Assembly: GCA_003024985.2 (NCBI GenBank)
Contig: PXIH01S0009019.1
DNA: 11,007 bases
Strand: one strand, 5' to 3'
DNA from: Euperipatoides rowelli
Taxonomy: Eukaryota > Onychophora > Udeonychophora > Euonychophora > Peripatopsidae
A program made the translations under genes and the position numbers. Shown here piece after piece: positions 1 through 6,813 of this stretch (the first letter of the stretch is position 1; each line of letters begins with the position of its first letter). The notes below the pieces were generated by a model. That model saw only the letters and a list, made by a program, of their open reading frames with translations. It ran no database searches and was not told where the DNA came from.

Positions 1-24
1 CTGGTAAAGACTTAAGTCAAAATT

Positions 25-90
25 ATTTTTTTGTGAAAATCTTCCTTATTTTTTGTGAATCTTCCTTATTTTTTGTGAAAATCTTCCTTT
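25..90. repeat. Short AT-rich tandem repeat, about three copies
   Basis: Three successive copies of a unit reading roughly a T-run, then GTGAAAATCTTCCTT, are visible; the middle copy lacks two A residues (GTGAATCTTCCTT). The period is about 20-23 bp. The repeat ends in a T-run followed by CCCC and AAAACAAATCTGGCAACCCTAG, a boundary that could be the end of an older element, although no partner end is visible on the left. Confidence 0.8.
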
Positions 91-118
91 TTTTCCCCAA
101 AACAAATCTGGCAACCCT

Positions 119-352
119 AGTGATAAGTTATGAGTACTTTTAAAAAGTAAGACAAAGATTTTGATGTTCAAAATGGATGGTTTTATCATATGTGTTATCG
201 GCAAAATAAAACCCGATTGTTATAAAACAGAAGTGAGCAGACAGCACGATTGCTGTAAGAAATCTACTCTGCGCATGTGCTATATTTACATGAACAATAA
301 CCATAGAGTTAAGTTAACTTATATGCCTGAACCTTTCCCGTAACTTATCACT
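119..352. repeat. Imperfect inverted-repeat pair bounding a 234-bp block (possible small MITE)
   Basis: AGTGATAAGTTATG at 119-132 and CGTAACTTATCACT at 339-352 are inverted copies with one mismatch in 14. The enclosed DNA is less AT-rich than its surroundings and includes the alternating tract CTGCGCATGTGC. A 60-codon open stretch lies inside but resembles no family. I could not find a target-site duplication, so an inserted element is possible but not shown. Confidence 0.4.
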
Positions 353-1247
353 GTGAACTAAAAAAGTGAGCTCCATCAACGGAAAAAATTAAAATGAATA
401 TAAGGTACAATAACACATTTTGTTTAATTAAAAATTTTAAGGTTGAAATTAGTGAAAATTTCAATCTTAGCAGTGGCCAGTACAGCTTTTGTCAGTAAAA
501 AGATATTAACTCATAAAATGGACTGAAAAATTAAACTAATAATTGATAAATTTTTTATTTGTTTTTTTGTAGAAACCACTTGGTGCAAAAATGAATATAA
601 TATATTTCAGTATACTTAACGAAAATAGGCCGCACATAATAAATTCATAAGATTTTAGCTGGTGACCAACTAGACAATAACATTATGGAAGCCTGTATAG
701 TTTGAGTGTGAGCGAAATACACAGTGCTTCCACTTGTCCTGCTTTTCCTATAAACGCTAGGAATGTCTTGTATTTCCTATTGTTTGGGGTTATGCCTTGC
801 TTGAAAATGTGATTAAAAAGTATAAAATTAGTCAATGAAATACTGAAAACATTGTACAACTTCTCTTGTAACTGGCTGGTGGGATTCCTAAGGTCAAGTT
901 ACCCAATTTTTAATTCATGGACAATATTGATTAAAATACCTACAATGTGAATTTTGTTATTAAAAAAATACTATAATTGGGAAAAATGTACAACATTTTA
1001 GTAGAAAATAAACGAAAATTAAAGAAAAATCAACAATCGAGTATGATATATAGCCTACTTACAAATTCAAAACTGTGATTTCTAACGAGAAAAGAAATGA
1101 TGAAGTTCATAGATTCAGACTTGTGCTCAATATGGAAAAAAAAATAGTTGTGGTTGTGAGTTATCTTGCCACAAGAATAATTCTAGAGTCTACATTAATG
1201 AAAAATTTCCAATGTCTGCTGTAGCCGGTCAAATTAAAACATATTGA
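353..1247. other. No recognisable gene
   Basis: This is AT-rich sequence with frequent stops in all frames. The only structure I noted is a small hairpin, with 12-nt arms at 439-450 and 457-468 (one G-U type mismatch) around a 6-nt loop. Sequence just before 1248 could be the decayed upstream part of the Copia fragment, but no motif is readable there. Confidence 0.6.
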
Positions 1248-1406
1248 ATTCATATTGCAAGGGAGCAGGAATACTGTCTAAGACTAAGAGGGGTCAGAAT
1301 TTCTGAACAATTCAACTGTGTAAAGTCAGATAACCAGGGAGCAATTAGTTTAATTCACAACCGAATAAAAGAGAGAAGCAAACACATTGCTTTGCACCAT
1401 TTTTTA
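1248..1406 (+). pseudogene. Copia-type retrotransposon fragment, RNase H region of pol
   Basis: A 53-codon open stretch between two stops reads as the RNase H end of a Ty1/Copia polyprotein, which degrades the RNA strand during reverse transcription. The diagnostic part is a DNQGAIS motif (residues 28-34 of the stretch), followed by a (K/R)ERSKHIAL-H block at residues 41-50. This matches the family pattern of a catalytic Asp in (C/S)DNQ(G/S)AI and then a conserved RSKHI(D/A)-(Y/H)HF. The segment before the motif (REQEYCLRLRG) sits where Copia proteins have the EA-WLR-LL helix. Upstream a TGA closes the frame, and downstream a TAA follows directly after HHFL. A weak continuation with the spacing of the C-terminal TK-L...LGL block may exist near 1475-1539 in shifted frames. 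No integrase or reverse transcriptase core is visible, so this is a dead remnant. Identification rests on motif order only. Confidence 0.75.
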
Positions 1407-1596
1407 TAAAAGACTTAGTGATATAAAAAATATAATTAAATTGATGTATACACACATTAAAAGGAATATCCTGTAAATTTACTGCTAAGACAATGCAAAT
1501 CCGAATGTACCACAACAAATTGGAATTATTTGCGCAATGAAAAAACCCTTAGTGGTAGGAAGAGGTATGAAAAGTCACACAGCCATCAAGCGAAAG

Positions 1597-1977
1597 TGTC
1601 GGAAATTTTATTTAACAGAGTTAAATTGTACGCTGGACTTTGTACTTTTATGATTTAAACTATTAATAGTGGATGACACTGCAATTACAGTATAGCATCA
1701 CTAGTTATAGAATGTTGATGTTCTTTTGTGTATGTAAAAGATAGAACTCTTATGAAGAGAGTTGTCCAGTATCTTTATTTATATTAGTTACTTTTATTTC
1801 TTATGTTTAATTAAATTCACATCATGTTGTGTCAAATTATTAAAATAAAAAACAGAAATAATCTTAAACATCAGAAAATTGTAATTCCTAACTATTCGTA
1901 ATAATGTGACACATATCATGACTTTATAACCATTGACTGATCAATATTTTTATTAGAAAATGTTTCTATCTTCTACA
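1597..1977 (+). repeat. Possible 3' LTR of the Copia fragment (tentative)
   Basis: About 190 bases after the RNase H fragment the sequence begins TGTCGGAAATTTTA and could end at TTCTACA (1971-1977), giving the TG...CA ends of an LTR and a plausible 381-bp length. A purine-rich stretch (GGTAGGAAGAGGTATGAAAAG) lies slightly upstream, though not directly adjacent. There is no second LTR in the window to compare, so both edges are inferred. Confidence 0.2.
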
Positions 1978-2012
1978 ATAACTATCTATCTAACCAGCGA
2001 TGGCAAATACGT

Positions 2013-2024
2013 GGCACGCGTGCC
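2013..2024. repeat. 12-bp palindrome GGCACGCGTGCC in the hAT left subterminal region
   Basis: This is a perfect self-complementary GC-rich block 18 bp inside the left end, in otherwise AT-rich DNA. It is followed by further GGCACG copies at 2031 and 2052. By analogy with other hAT elements these could be transposase binding repeats; that role is inferred. Confidence 0.7.
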
Positions 2025-2649
2025 AAAGATGGCACGTTTGAAATTTTCGTTGGCACGCCAAGAAATTTTAATTTATCATTGAAATTTTATCATATAAAAT
2101 AATATATTCAAACATAAAATTAATATGCATCGATAGTGTAATTTGATAGCCAAATGCAATTTGTATTAAATTTTGTTGTTTATAAACTAGTAATAAACCA
2201 GTAATAATAATAAACCCAGTAATAATAAAATGGCATAAAACTAGAATTATTTTCATATACTAAACTGCAGTGCTATTACGTTGATTATAGTAGGGAGACT
2301 GCTGCTGCTGTTGGAAATGAAATGGAAATATAGTGTCTGGATCCCAGTTGTAACATTTTATAACAGCCCAAAACAGCCAATCATAGGTAGGCTTGCATTC
2401 TATTTGTTGCATAGTGGGTTATTTTATTCATTACTTATTTTATGAATATGCTTTAATATTTATGTTGAACTTAGGTTCAGGGTGCAGTTAGAGTTAGAGA
2501 TGCTTTAATTTGCTATTATATTCAGCATACGGGTAAATTTAGAAATAGTATAACATGCGAACGAAATTGTTAATTTATTTTTATCTCACATTAGCTTTAG
2601 TTTAAATACCATTTATTTATATTAAAATGCCATATAAACATACTTGTAT

Positions 2650-2671
2650 GTACCAATGGAAGCATTGGTAC
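2650..2671. repeat. Perfect 9-bp stem, 4-nt loop hairpin inside the hAT element
   Basis: GTACCAATG and CATTGGTAC are perfectly inverted around GAAG. It sits shortly before the 40-bp tandem repeat, in the right subterminal zone of the element. Confidence 0.75.
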
Positions 2672-2681
2672 GGTACGCAAA

Positions 2682-2761
2682 AAAATGACATCAACATTTG
2701 TTTAATTTCGGCACGCTGGCCAAAATGATATCAACTTTTCTTTAATTTTGGCACGTTGACC
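2682..2761. repeat. 40-bp direct repeat, two copies, in the hAT right subterminal region
   Basis: Copies at 2682-2721 and 2722-2761 both start AAAATGA(C/T)ATCAAC and end GGCACG(C/T)TG(G/A)CC, with a handful of substitutions. Each copy carries one GGCACG motif, so the duplication doubled a possible transposase site near the right end. Confidence 0.85.
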
Positions 2762-2790
2762 AAATCCTATTTGCCATCCCTGTATCTAAC

Positions 2791-3195
2791 AATACTATTT
2801 TAAGCATGTCAATTCAATATCATATTCATTGATTATAATTCTTTTGCAGCAATCTGCAGGATTATTGATTGTGATTGCAGATGTTTTGCTATTTCTGATT
2901 AATTAACTTTGATTTATTGATTAGATTAGGTATCAGTGAGTTTGTGAACTTATGCATAAAGCTGTAAATATAACTGTAAATATGTAAATATAATGTATAC
3001 TTTAAATAATAAATCCATATTAATCATGTCATTAATATATTAATGACATGATTAATATAAATCTGAATCATGATTTCTCAATCATTTATGTAATATATTT
3101 GTAATTCATATCACTTTCTGTAATAAACTAACACTATTGAAAGTGCACAATAAATGAATATACATAATTTATGCTGAAAGAAATTACCTTGATTG
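2791..3195. other. AT-rich DNA without recognisable gene
   Basis: Frequent stops lie in all frames, with short degenerate repeats of TGTAAATAT(A/G) near 2963-2990. Apart from the 42-bp palindrome listed separately, I see no family signature here. Confidence 0.6.
3017..3058. repeat. Perfect 42-bp palindrome
   Basis: Two 20-bp arms (ATATTAATCATGTCATTAAT and its exact reverse complement) meet around a central AT with no spacer and no mismatch. The symmetry stops at 3016/3059. Such perfect symmetry can extrude as a cruciform, serve as a dimeric protein site, or mark the centre of a small inverted duplication. No function can be assigned from sequence alone. Confidence 0.95.
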
Positions 3196-3260
3196 ATGGC
3201 AATGAGGCTATCTGAAGACTGGGAGCTTGATAAACTAATGGAAAGACCTGGAAAATTGAG
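3196..3260 (+). other. Candidate short 5' coding exon ending in a strong splice donor
   Basis: An ATG at 3196 (a second, in frame, at 3202) opens 21 complete codons rich in charged residues (MAMRLSEDWELDKLMERPGK and on), then meets AG|GTAAGT at 3260/3261, a full match to the animal 5' splice consensus. A TGA in frame just upstream (3190-3192) favours a first coding exon. A fair acceptor (ATTTTCAG, ending 3382) would give a 122-bp intron, but after that junction the frame closes within about 13 codons, so the pairing is not convincing. I recognise no protein family. This could be the start of a real host gene whose later exons I cannot place, or chance. Confidence 0.22.
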
Positions 3261-3429
3261 GTAAGTTAACTTGCTCTGAAAACTTTAAAAGCATTAAAAT
3301 AGCTGATTGCAATATTTTTAACACAGTTATTATTATATTAAGAAAAAGAATAATATTTTTTGCTAAAAAAAATAATTTTCAGTTTATTAAATTTATGTAA
3401 ACTAATTTTGCCTCTATTATAAATAATTT

Positions 3430-3642
3430 TTGAAAATCTTTTTTTTTATCATGATAATTCCATTATTCAACTATTCATCATGTTCTTATAATATAAAACA
3501 AAAGTCTCATCAACTCACCAAGTGCTTGCTTAAAAATGTTGATATACAGTACATATTACATACAGTAGAGAAGATGGAGCATCCATGTTTCTTTGATAAA
3601 AATCTGGGTAAGAATTTGGACTGTCAGATTTTGCTTTACTAA
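3430..3642 (+). CDS. Doubtful 70-residue open frame with signal-peptide-like start
   Basis: The frame starts MKIFFFIMIIPLFNYSSC, which has the basic residue plus hydrophobic core of a secretion signal, and then holds three further cysteines. It matches no family I know, and a 70-codon frame in AT-rich DNA is close to what chance allows; hydrophobic Phe/Ile runs also arise freely from T-runs. A TATAAAT lies only 12 bases before the ATG, too close to be its TATA box. The last codons overlap the 3608-3682 hairpin. If that hairpin were an intron, the frame would join after codon 59 to about four more codons and stop. I treat this as unproven. Confidence 0.12.
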   Translation: MKIFFFIMIIPLFNYSSCSYNIKQKSHQLTKCLLKNVDIQYILHTVEKMEHPCFFDKNLGKNLDCQILLY

Positions 3643-3682
3643 ACTATTAGTACTGCAAAATCTGGCACTCCAAATTCTATAG
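3608..3682 (+). ncRNA. Mirtron-like / pre-miRNA-like hairpin (75 nt)
   Basis: The arms at 3611-3634 and 3655-3678 are inverted copies matching at 22 of 24 positions. In RNA one of the two differences is a G-U pair, leaving a single C-C mismatch. An inner stem (ACTAA with TTAGT) continues the helix toward a 4-nt loop. The structure is bounded by GTAAG at 3608 (preceded by CTGG) and by TATAG ending at 3682, so a 75-nt intron excised there would itself be the hairpin, as in mirtrons. Without splicing, the size and shape also suit a Drosha-type pre-miRNA. Neither arm matches a microRNA I recognise. Alternatives are a tiny MITE or a recent inverted duplication. The strand is set only by the splice-like ends. 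Confidence 0.35.
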
Positions 3683-4191
3683 TCTTGTTTAATTAGAAAG
3701 GTAAATATTAAAAACTACTTTAATCTCAAAATATTCTTTTAATTAAGTCTATTTTGAATTACTACGATAGGCTACAGAGATTTGAACTTTATTTTTCTAT
3801 CATAAATGACACATTACGACTAAGAGCTAGAATTTTAAGACATACGGTTCTGCACATTCATAATTTTGTGTCTATAATAAACAAAAATTGTCACACAAAA
3901 TAAGACTAACACTCTTATGCTATAAAATAATATGGGATCACAGCTAGAAGTCTACGGACTACATGCAGCTCCAAAGTTGTGGGTTTTACACCGTAAATTA
4001 AATTATTAAAATAGTTAAGTGCAAGTTTGTTGCAATATTGTTTATAGTATGATTAGTAAAGGTCTTTTATTTTGTGGGTGTATGTGTATATGGCAATAAT
4101 CTATTTAAATGATGTCTGACTGCTGTTAAAATTGAAAAACAAAATGTGAATTTTTAATTGTCCATCAATGAAGTGACAACTTTTCATGATT
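3683..4191. other. AT-rich DNA, nothing recognised
   Basis: There is no open frame of note and no repeat or RNA gene signature. The short GC-richer patch at about 3930-3990 was considered as a tRNA-derived SINE, but it lacks readable A and B boxes. Confidence 0.6.
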
Positions 4192-4211
4192 CCCCCCCCC
4201 CCCTTTTTTTT
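4192..4211. repeat. Homopolymer junction, C12 followed by T8
   Basis: Twelve C residues run directly into eight T residues. On the minus strand this is an A-run followed by a G-run, about 190 bases beyond the last readable codon of the minus-strand LINE. It could mark its 3' tail or be a simple low-complexity tract. Confidence 0.8.
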
Positions 4212-4401
4212 CATCTCAAAGTTTCCAAACATCCTCTCTTGTCATGTCACACCAAGTAATTTATAAATTTGAATTAAAAATGTAATTTTAATTTAGAACA
4301 ACGTAATGTAAGATAATCATTTTAATTTTTTAACATTCATATAAACTTAAATTCTTCATCATAATTGAGTGTGTTCTAGACAGGTTCACGCTCATACATC
4401 A

Positions 4402-4500
4402 CCAAATATTTATATCTTGAGCTCTTTTTAATACAGAGAATTGCCTGATGTTAGCCCAGTCTTTAAGGTCATCCAACCATTCTCTTGTGGTTTTCATCAT
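4402..4500 (-). pseudogene. LINE ORF2 extreme C-terminus
   Basis: Thirty-three codons open up to a TGA contain T-REWLDDLKDWANI followed by LKRAQDINIW. This is the REWLDDI-EW ... A-DR--W ending typical of the last 30-40 residues of many LINE ORF2 proteins, so the stop just after it may be the original one. An (AT)n/T-rich insertion at about 4501-4531 separates it from the preceding C-terminal block. Confidence 0.8.
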
Positions 4501-4588
4501 ATATATATATATTTTTTTTTTCTTTTTTTTTTGTCCATCCCTCAAATGCTGGTACTAGTATAATTATTGCAGATCTTCTCAAAACATC

Positions 4589-4798
4589 TCAGGCAAATTT
4601 CCACTTCCTCCTCCTTACTTCATCCAAAAGGCTATAACCACCTCCCCATCTTTTCAACACTTCCTCATTTCTGATCAAATCTATCCATTTTCTTTTCAAC
4701 ATTCTTCTTGCGCACCAAATAACAAAAGCATTGACTTCTTTTCCAAGTCTATGGTAGTGTCTAAGTCTTATATCCATATAAGAAAACTGATCACACAT
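4589..4798 (-). pseudogene. LINE ORF2 C-terminal domain, WC--RML block
   Basis: The 69-codon stretch contains NAFVIWCARRMLKRKWIDLI followed by RNEEVLKR and a DEVRRRKWKF segment. The family pattern here is an AFEMWC-RRML--W-D-(V/I)RNEEVL helix pair downstream of the reverse transcriptase thumb. Most positions are kept, which makes this one of the best-preserved pieces of the element. The upstream methionine is incidental, since the fragment is only the tail of a much larger protein. Confidence 0.9.
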
Positions 4799-4905
4799 CT
4801 CTTAGTTCTTTTTTGTTTTCAAATTTCAGATTTTGTCATTCTTAGCTTCATTCAGATTTCCATTGTGGTTCTTCATGTTCCATTATCAAGCTGCTCAAAT
4901 ATCTA

Positions 4906-5160
4906 AATTTCTTCACCTGTTCTATTAATTTTTCCTTCCATTTCGATCTTGCATTTAATGTTTCCTTTGATACCAATAACCATTGTTTTTGTCTTTCCTA
5001 TATTGATTTTCATTCCGTTTATATTAATCTTTGTAAAGGCTCTTTCCAGTTCTGCCTTACTTGCCATGAGAATGGTGATGTCATCAGCATACCTTATTCT
5101 ATCAAACTTCTTTCTTCCTATTTTTATCTGGTCAATGTCAGTGCTACATTTATCATTTTT
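4906..5160 (-). pseudogene. LINE reverse transcriptase palm with intact YADD
   Basis: An 85-codon open stretch holds the catalytic YADD at 5080-5091, in the context IRYADDITILMASKAELE. The two aspartates bind the catalytic metal ions of reverse transcriptases. About 25 residues later comes GMKINIGKTKTMVI, the motif D/E region with the usual KTK. The stretch ends in TAG at 4903; the next recognisable piece, KKFRYLSSLI, is in a different frame nearby. The plus-strand open frames over this region are antisense shadows. The segment between here and motif A at 5350 is too broken to read, and the usual GxxQGxxLSP motif B is not visible. Confidence 0.92.
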
Positions 5161-5328
5161 TCACTAAATATGTTGAAAATTGTAGGGGACCATAAGCACC
5201 CTTATCTTAGGCCACAGTTTACTTCAAACCAATCAGTAAAATTGTTGTTTATCCTGAATGCTGCTGTTTGTCCTTTTTGTAGAGCTTGCTTAAAATTGCT
5301 AAGTCCTTTCCATCAATTCCTATCTTCA

Positions 5329-5454
5329 ATACCTAACCAGTTTCTTATGATCAACTCTGTCGAAAGCTTTCTCAAAATCCACAAATCCTATATACAGTGT
5401 CTGATGATCCTTGAACATCTTTTGTGCAATGGTGTTCAATTCCATGATTCCATC
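5329..5454 (-). pseudogene. LINE reverse transcriptase motif A segment
   Basis: Forty-two codons between stops carry IMELNTIAQKMF and then FVDFEKAFDRVD at 5350-5385. This is reverse transcriptase motif A, in which the first Asp of VDFEKAFD is the third catalytic carboxylate; it is intact. The preceding helix has the wording of LINE region 2a, where many elements read A---L--L---. Confidence 0.93.
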
Positions 5455-5466
5455 TCAAGTTCTTTA

Positions 5467-5594
5467 GTTACCGTATTGGTAATCTGACAGATCTTCCTCA
5501 ATTGTACTTTTTATTCTTACTAAAATAACTCCTAATAATATCTTAACTAAATGTGTTATGATACTAATTGTTCTAAAGTAGCCATAATCTAGAC
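5467..5594 (-). pseudogene. LINE reverse transcriptase fingers, downstream half of the split
   Basis: The stretch starts at the hAT insertion point and reads DYGYFRTISIITHLVKILLG, then VRIKSTIEEDLSDYQYG before a TAA. In LINEs this corresponds to NYRTISL-SH-SKIL---L-RI and then IEE-LS--QFGFR. The matching upstream half lies at 6202-6264, and the two halves are in the same frame when the hAT and one copy of its target duplication are disregarded. Confidence 0.9.
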
Positions 5595-6201
5595 CAGGGG
5601 TCCGCAACCTTTTCACTAAGAAGGGCACCCAGAATGGCTGACTTATGACAAAGGGCACCTTACCTTAATTTTGTTGGATGGGGGAGTTGGGAGCTTGAGG
5701 TACATCCAATCATATCTTAATTTTAATATGATCGTCTTCCGAAGCCGAAAACATAGCGCCATCTAATGGTCATCTCAGAAACTATTATTTGCTACAATAA
5801 TAAAATGCCTGTGTAACGGGCTTAAATGCCCGTGTATCGGGCTTATGTAACTGGCTTAAATGCCTGTGTAACAGGCTTACGGGCTTATTTGTACTCTTAG
5901 GTATTCTTAGCTTGCATAAAACGGGCTTATTTGCATAAAATATTTATTGATTTGCCCGTGTAACGGGCTTATTTGCTAGTATATATTTATTATAAGTAAA
6001 TTTATTAATGGAAAACTCTACCTACAAGCTTAAATATTTTTTTTAAAAAAAAAACATTAATTTGATTGACACTTGGCATTGCATTAGGTAGCACCTGCAG
6101 GCTATGTAAATTATAAATTATTTTACAAAGTTAGTAGTGGGCATTTTAAAAATGCTTTGCAGACACTTTGGTGCCCCTGAGCACCACGTTGCCTATCCCT
6201 G
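5595..6201. mobile_element. Non-autonomous hAT-type element (607 bp) inserted in the LINE reverse transcriptase
   Basis: The left end reads CAGGGGTCCGCAAC and the right end, reverse-complemented, CAGGGATAGGCAAC (three mismatches in 14), with GGGCACC repeated a little further in from each end. ATCTAGAC (5587-5594) and ATCTAGTC (6202-6209) are an 8-bp target duplication with one substitution. It encodes no transposase. Internally it holds GCGCCATCTAATGG and an array of a 21-bp unit (listed separately). The insertion splits a reverse transcriptase frame, so it landed after the LINE did. The diverged ends and duplication suggest it is older than the hAT at 1995-2782. Confidence 0.9.
5804..5887. 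repeat. 21-bp minisatellite inside the hAT element
   Basis: The unit is AATGCC(T/C)GTGTAACGGGCTTA. Full copies lie at 5804-5824, 5825-5845 and 5859-5879, with partial copies at 5846-5858 and 5880-5887. Further scattered copies of the CGGGCTTA end occur around 5931-5939 and 5951-5975. The inner part is itself near-palindromic (GCCCGTGTAACGGGC at 5953-5967), so single strands could form small hairpins. Confidence 0.9.
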
Positions 6202-6264
6202 ATCTAGTCTATTATTTTTCTTAGGTATGGAAACCATTATTGATTTCTTAAAATCATCTGGAAT
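6202..6264 (-). pseudogene. LINE reverse transcriptase, IPKK segment upstream of the hAT
   Basis: Twenty-one codons follow a stop: IPDDFKKSIMVSIPKK and then NNRLD, ending exactly at the hAT target duplication. The family pattern is IP-(D/E)W(K)-S-(I/V)V-IPKKG, just before the NYR-ISL motif, which is found on the other side of the insertion. This order confirms the two halves belong together. Confidence 0.88.
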
Positions 6265-6359
6265 TTATACTTCCGTGTATGTGTGTGTGTAATTATATAT
6301 ATTTATATATACTGTATATTTACAGTACAGTATATATATACACATATATGCAGTATATA

Positions 6360-6362
<3 letters not shown>

Positions 6363-6432
<70 letters not shown>
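6363..6432. repeat. (TA)35 microsatellite
   Basis: Seventy bases of uninterrupted TA lie inside the LINE remnant. They are flanked on the left by a degenerate TATATAC/GTGTGT zone (6275-6362) and on the right by CACACA. The open frame across it, coding alternating Tyr-Ile, is an artefact of the repeat. Confidence 0.97.
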
Positions 6433-6438
<6 letters not shown>

Positions 6439-6475
6439 GAGTATATATCATTCAATAGATCTATGATAATTTCTA

Positions 6476-6718
6476 GCAAATCGTATCCATCTTAAGGAAT
6501 TCTATTGGTATGTTATCTATACCACTTGCTTTTCCTTGCCTTATCTTTTTCATAGCTTCCAGAATTATCTCTCTTAAAATCAGCAATCCTTCGTTCCCAT
6601 TCCTTCGTATTTCCTCCTTTTTAATAAAGTTATTTTCCATTTCATTCCATTGTTCCACAATCCCTTCAGTATATAGAAGTTTACATCTTTGTCCTTGATC
6701 CCTCCGGCTATTTTTCTT
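6476..6718 (-). pseudogene. LINE reverse transcriptase N-terminal part
   Basis: Eighty-one codons open between TAG (6719-6721) and the stop near 6473 include VEQWNEMENNF, followed by LEAMKKIRQGKASGIDNIP and IEFLK. These correspond to the W-EYF region and to motif 0 of the reverse transcriptase (AI--LK-GKA-GIDNIPAE-LK). After IEFLK a frameshift leads into LLEIIIDLLNDIY in another frame, as expected for the next helix. No start codon is expected here, because the piece is internal to ORF2. Confidence 0.92.
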
Positions 6719-6813
6719 CTATCTTGTTGCAATTATTTTATCATTCAGTGTAGTCTGCATGATAAAATAATTTTGGTTTTCTATTTTGCACCTTTTTCTA
6801 ATTAAGGAATTTA

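Larger units (their letters stand above)
1995..2782. mobile_element. Non-autonomous hAT-type DNA transposon (788 bp) with perfect 8-bp target duplication
   Basis: The left end reads CAGCGATGGCAAATAC and the right end, reverse-complemented, reads CAGGGATGGCAAATAG: inverted ends of about 15 bp with one mismatch. TATCTAAC flanks both sides exactly (1987-1994 and 2783-2790). An 8-bp duplication with CA(G)...-type short ends is the signature of the hAT superfamily. No transposase is encoded; the interior is AT-rich and stop-laden, so the element would need an enzyme supplied elsewhere. Subterminal GGCACG motifs recur at 2013, 2031, 2052, 2710 and 2750, the sort of repeats hAT transposases bind. 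The perfect duplication suggests an insertion younger than the LINE remnants in this window. Confidence 0.92.

Noticed and set aside
240-285. GCGCATGTGC as a transcription factor site of the NRF-1 type
   Set aside because: It is one mismatch from the usual core and there is no recognisable promoter or gene beside it.
161-343. 60-codon plus-strand open frame
   Set aside because: It has no recognisable domain, lies inside the inverted-repeat block, and its length is within chance for this composition.
2068-2256. 62-codon hydrophobic minus-strand open frame
   Set aside because: It lies wholly inside the non-autonomous hAT; the Ile/Leu/Phe-rich content follows from AT-rich DNA and does not resemble a transposase.
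3930-3990. GC-richer patch as a tRNA-derived SINE head
   Set aside because: No A or B box and no cloverleaf could be made out.
4949-5487. Plus-strand frames of 72 and 105 codons
   Set aside because: They are antisense to the LINE reverse transcriptase, whose motif A and YADD are read on the minus strand over the same bases.
6283-6495. Plus-strand frame with a long Tyr-Ile run
   Set aside because: It is a translation of the TA microsatellite.
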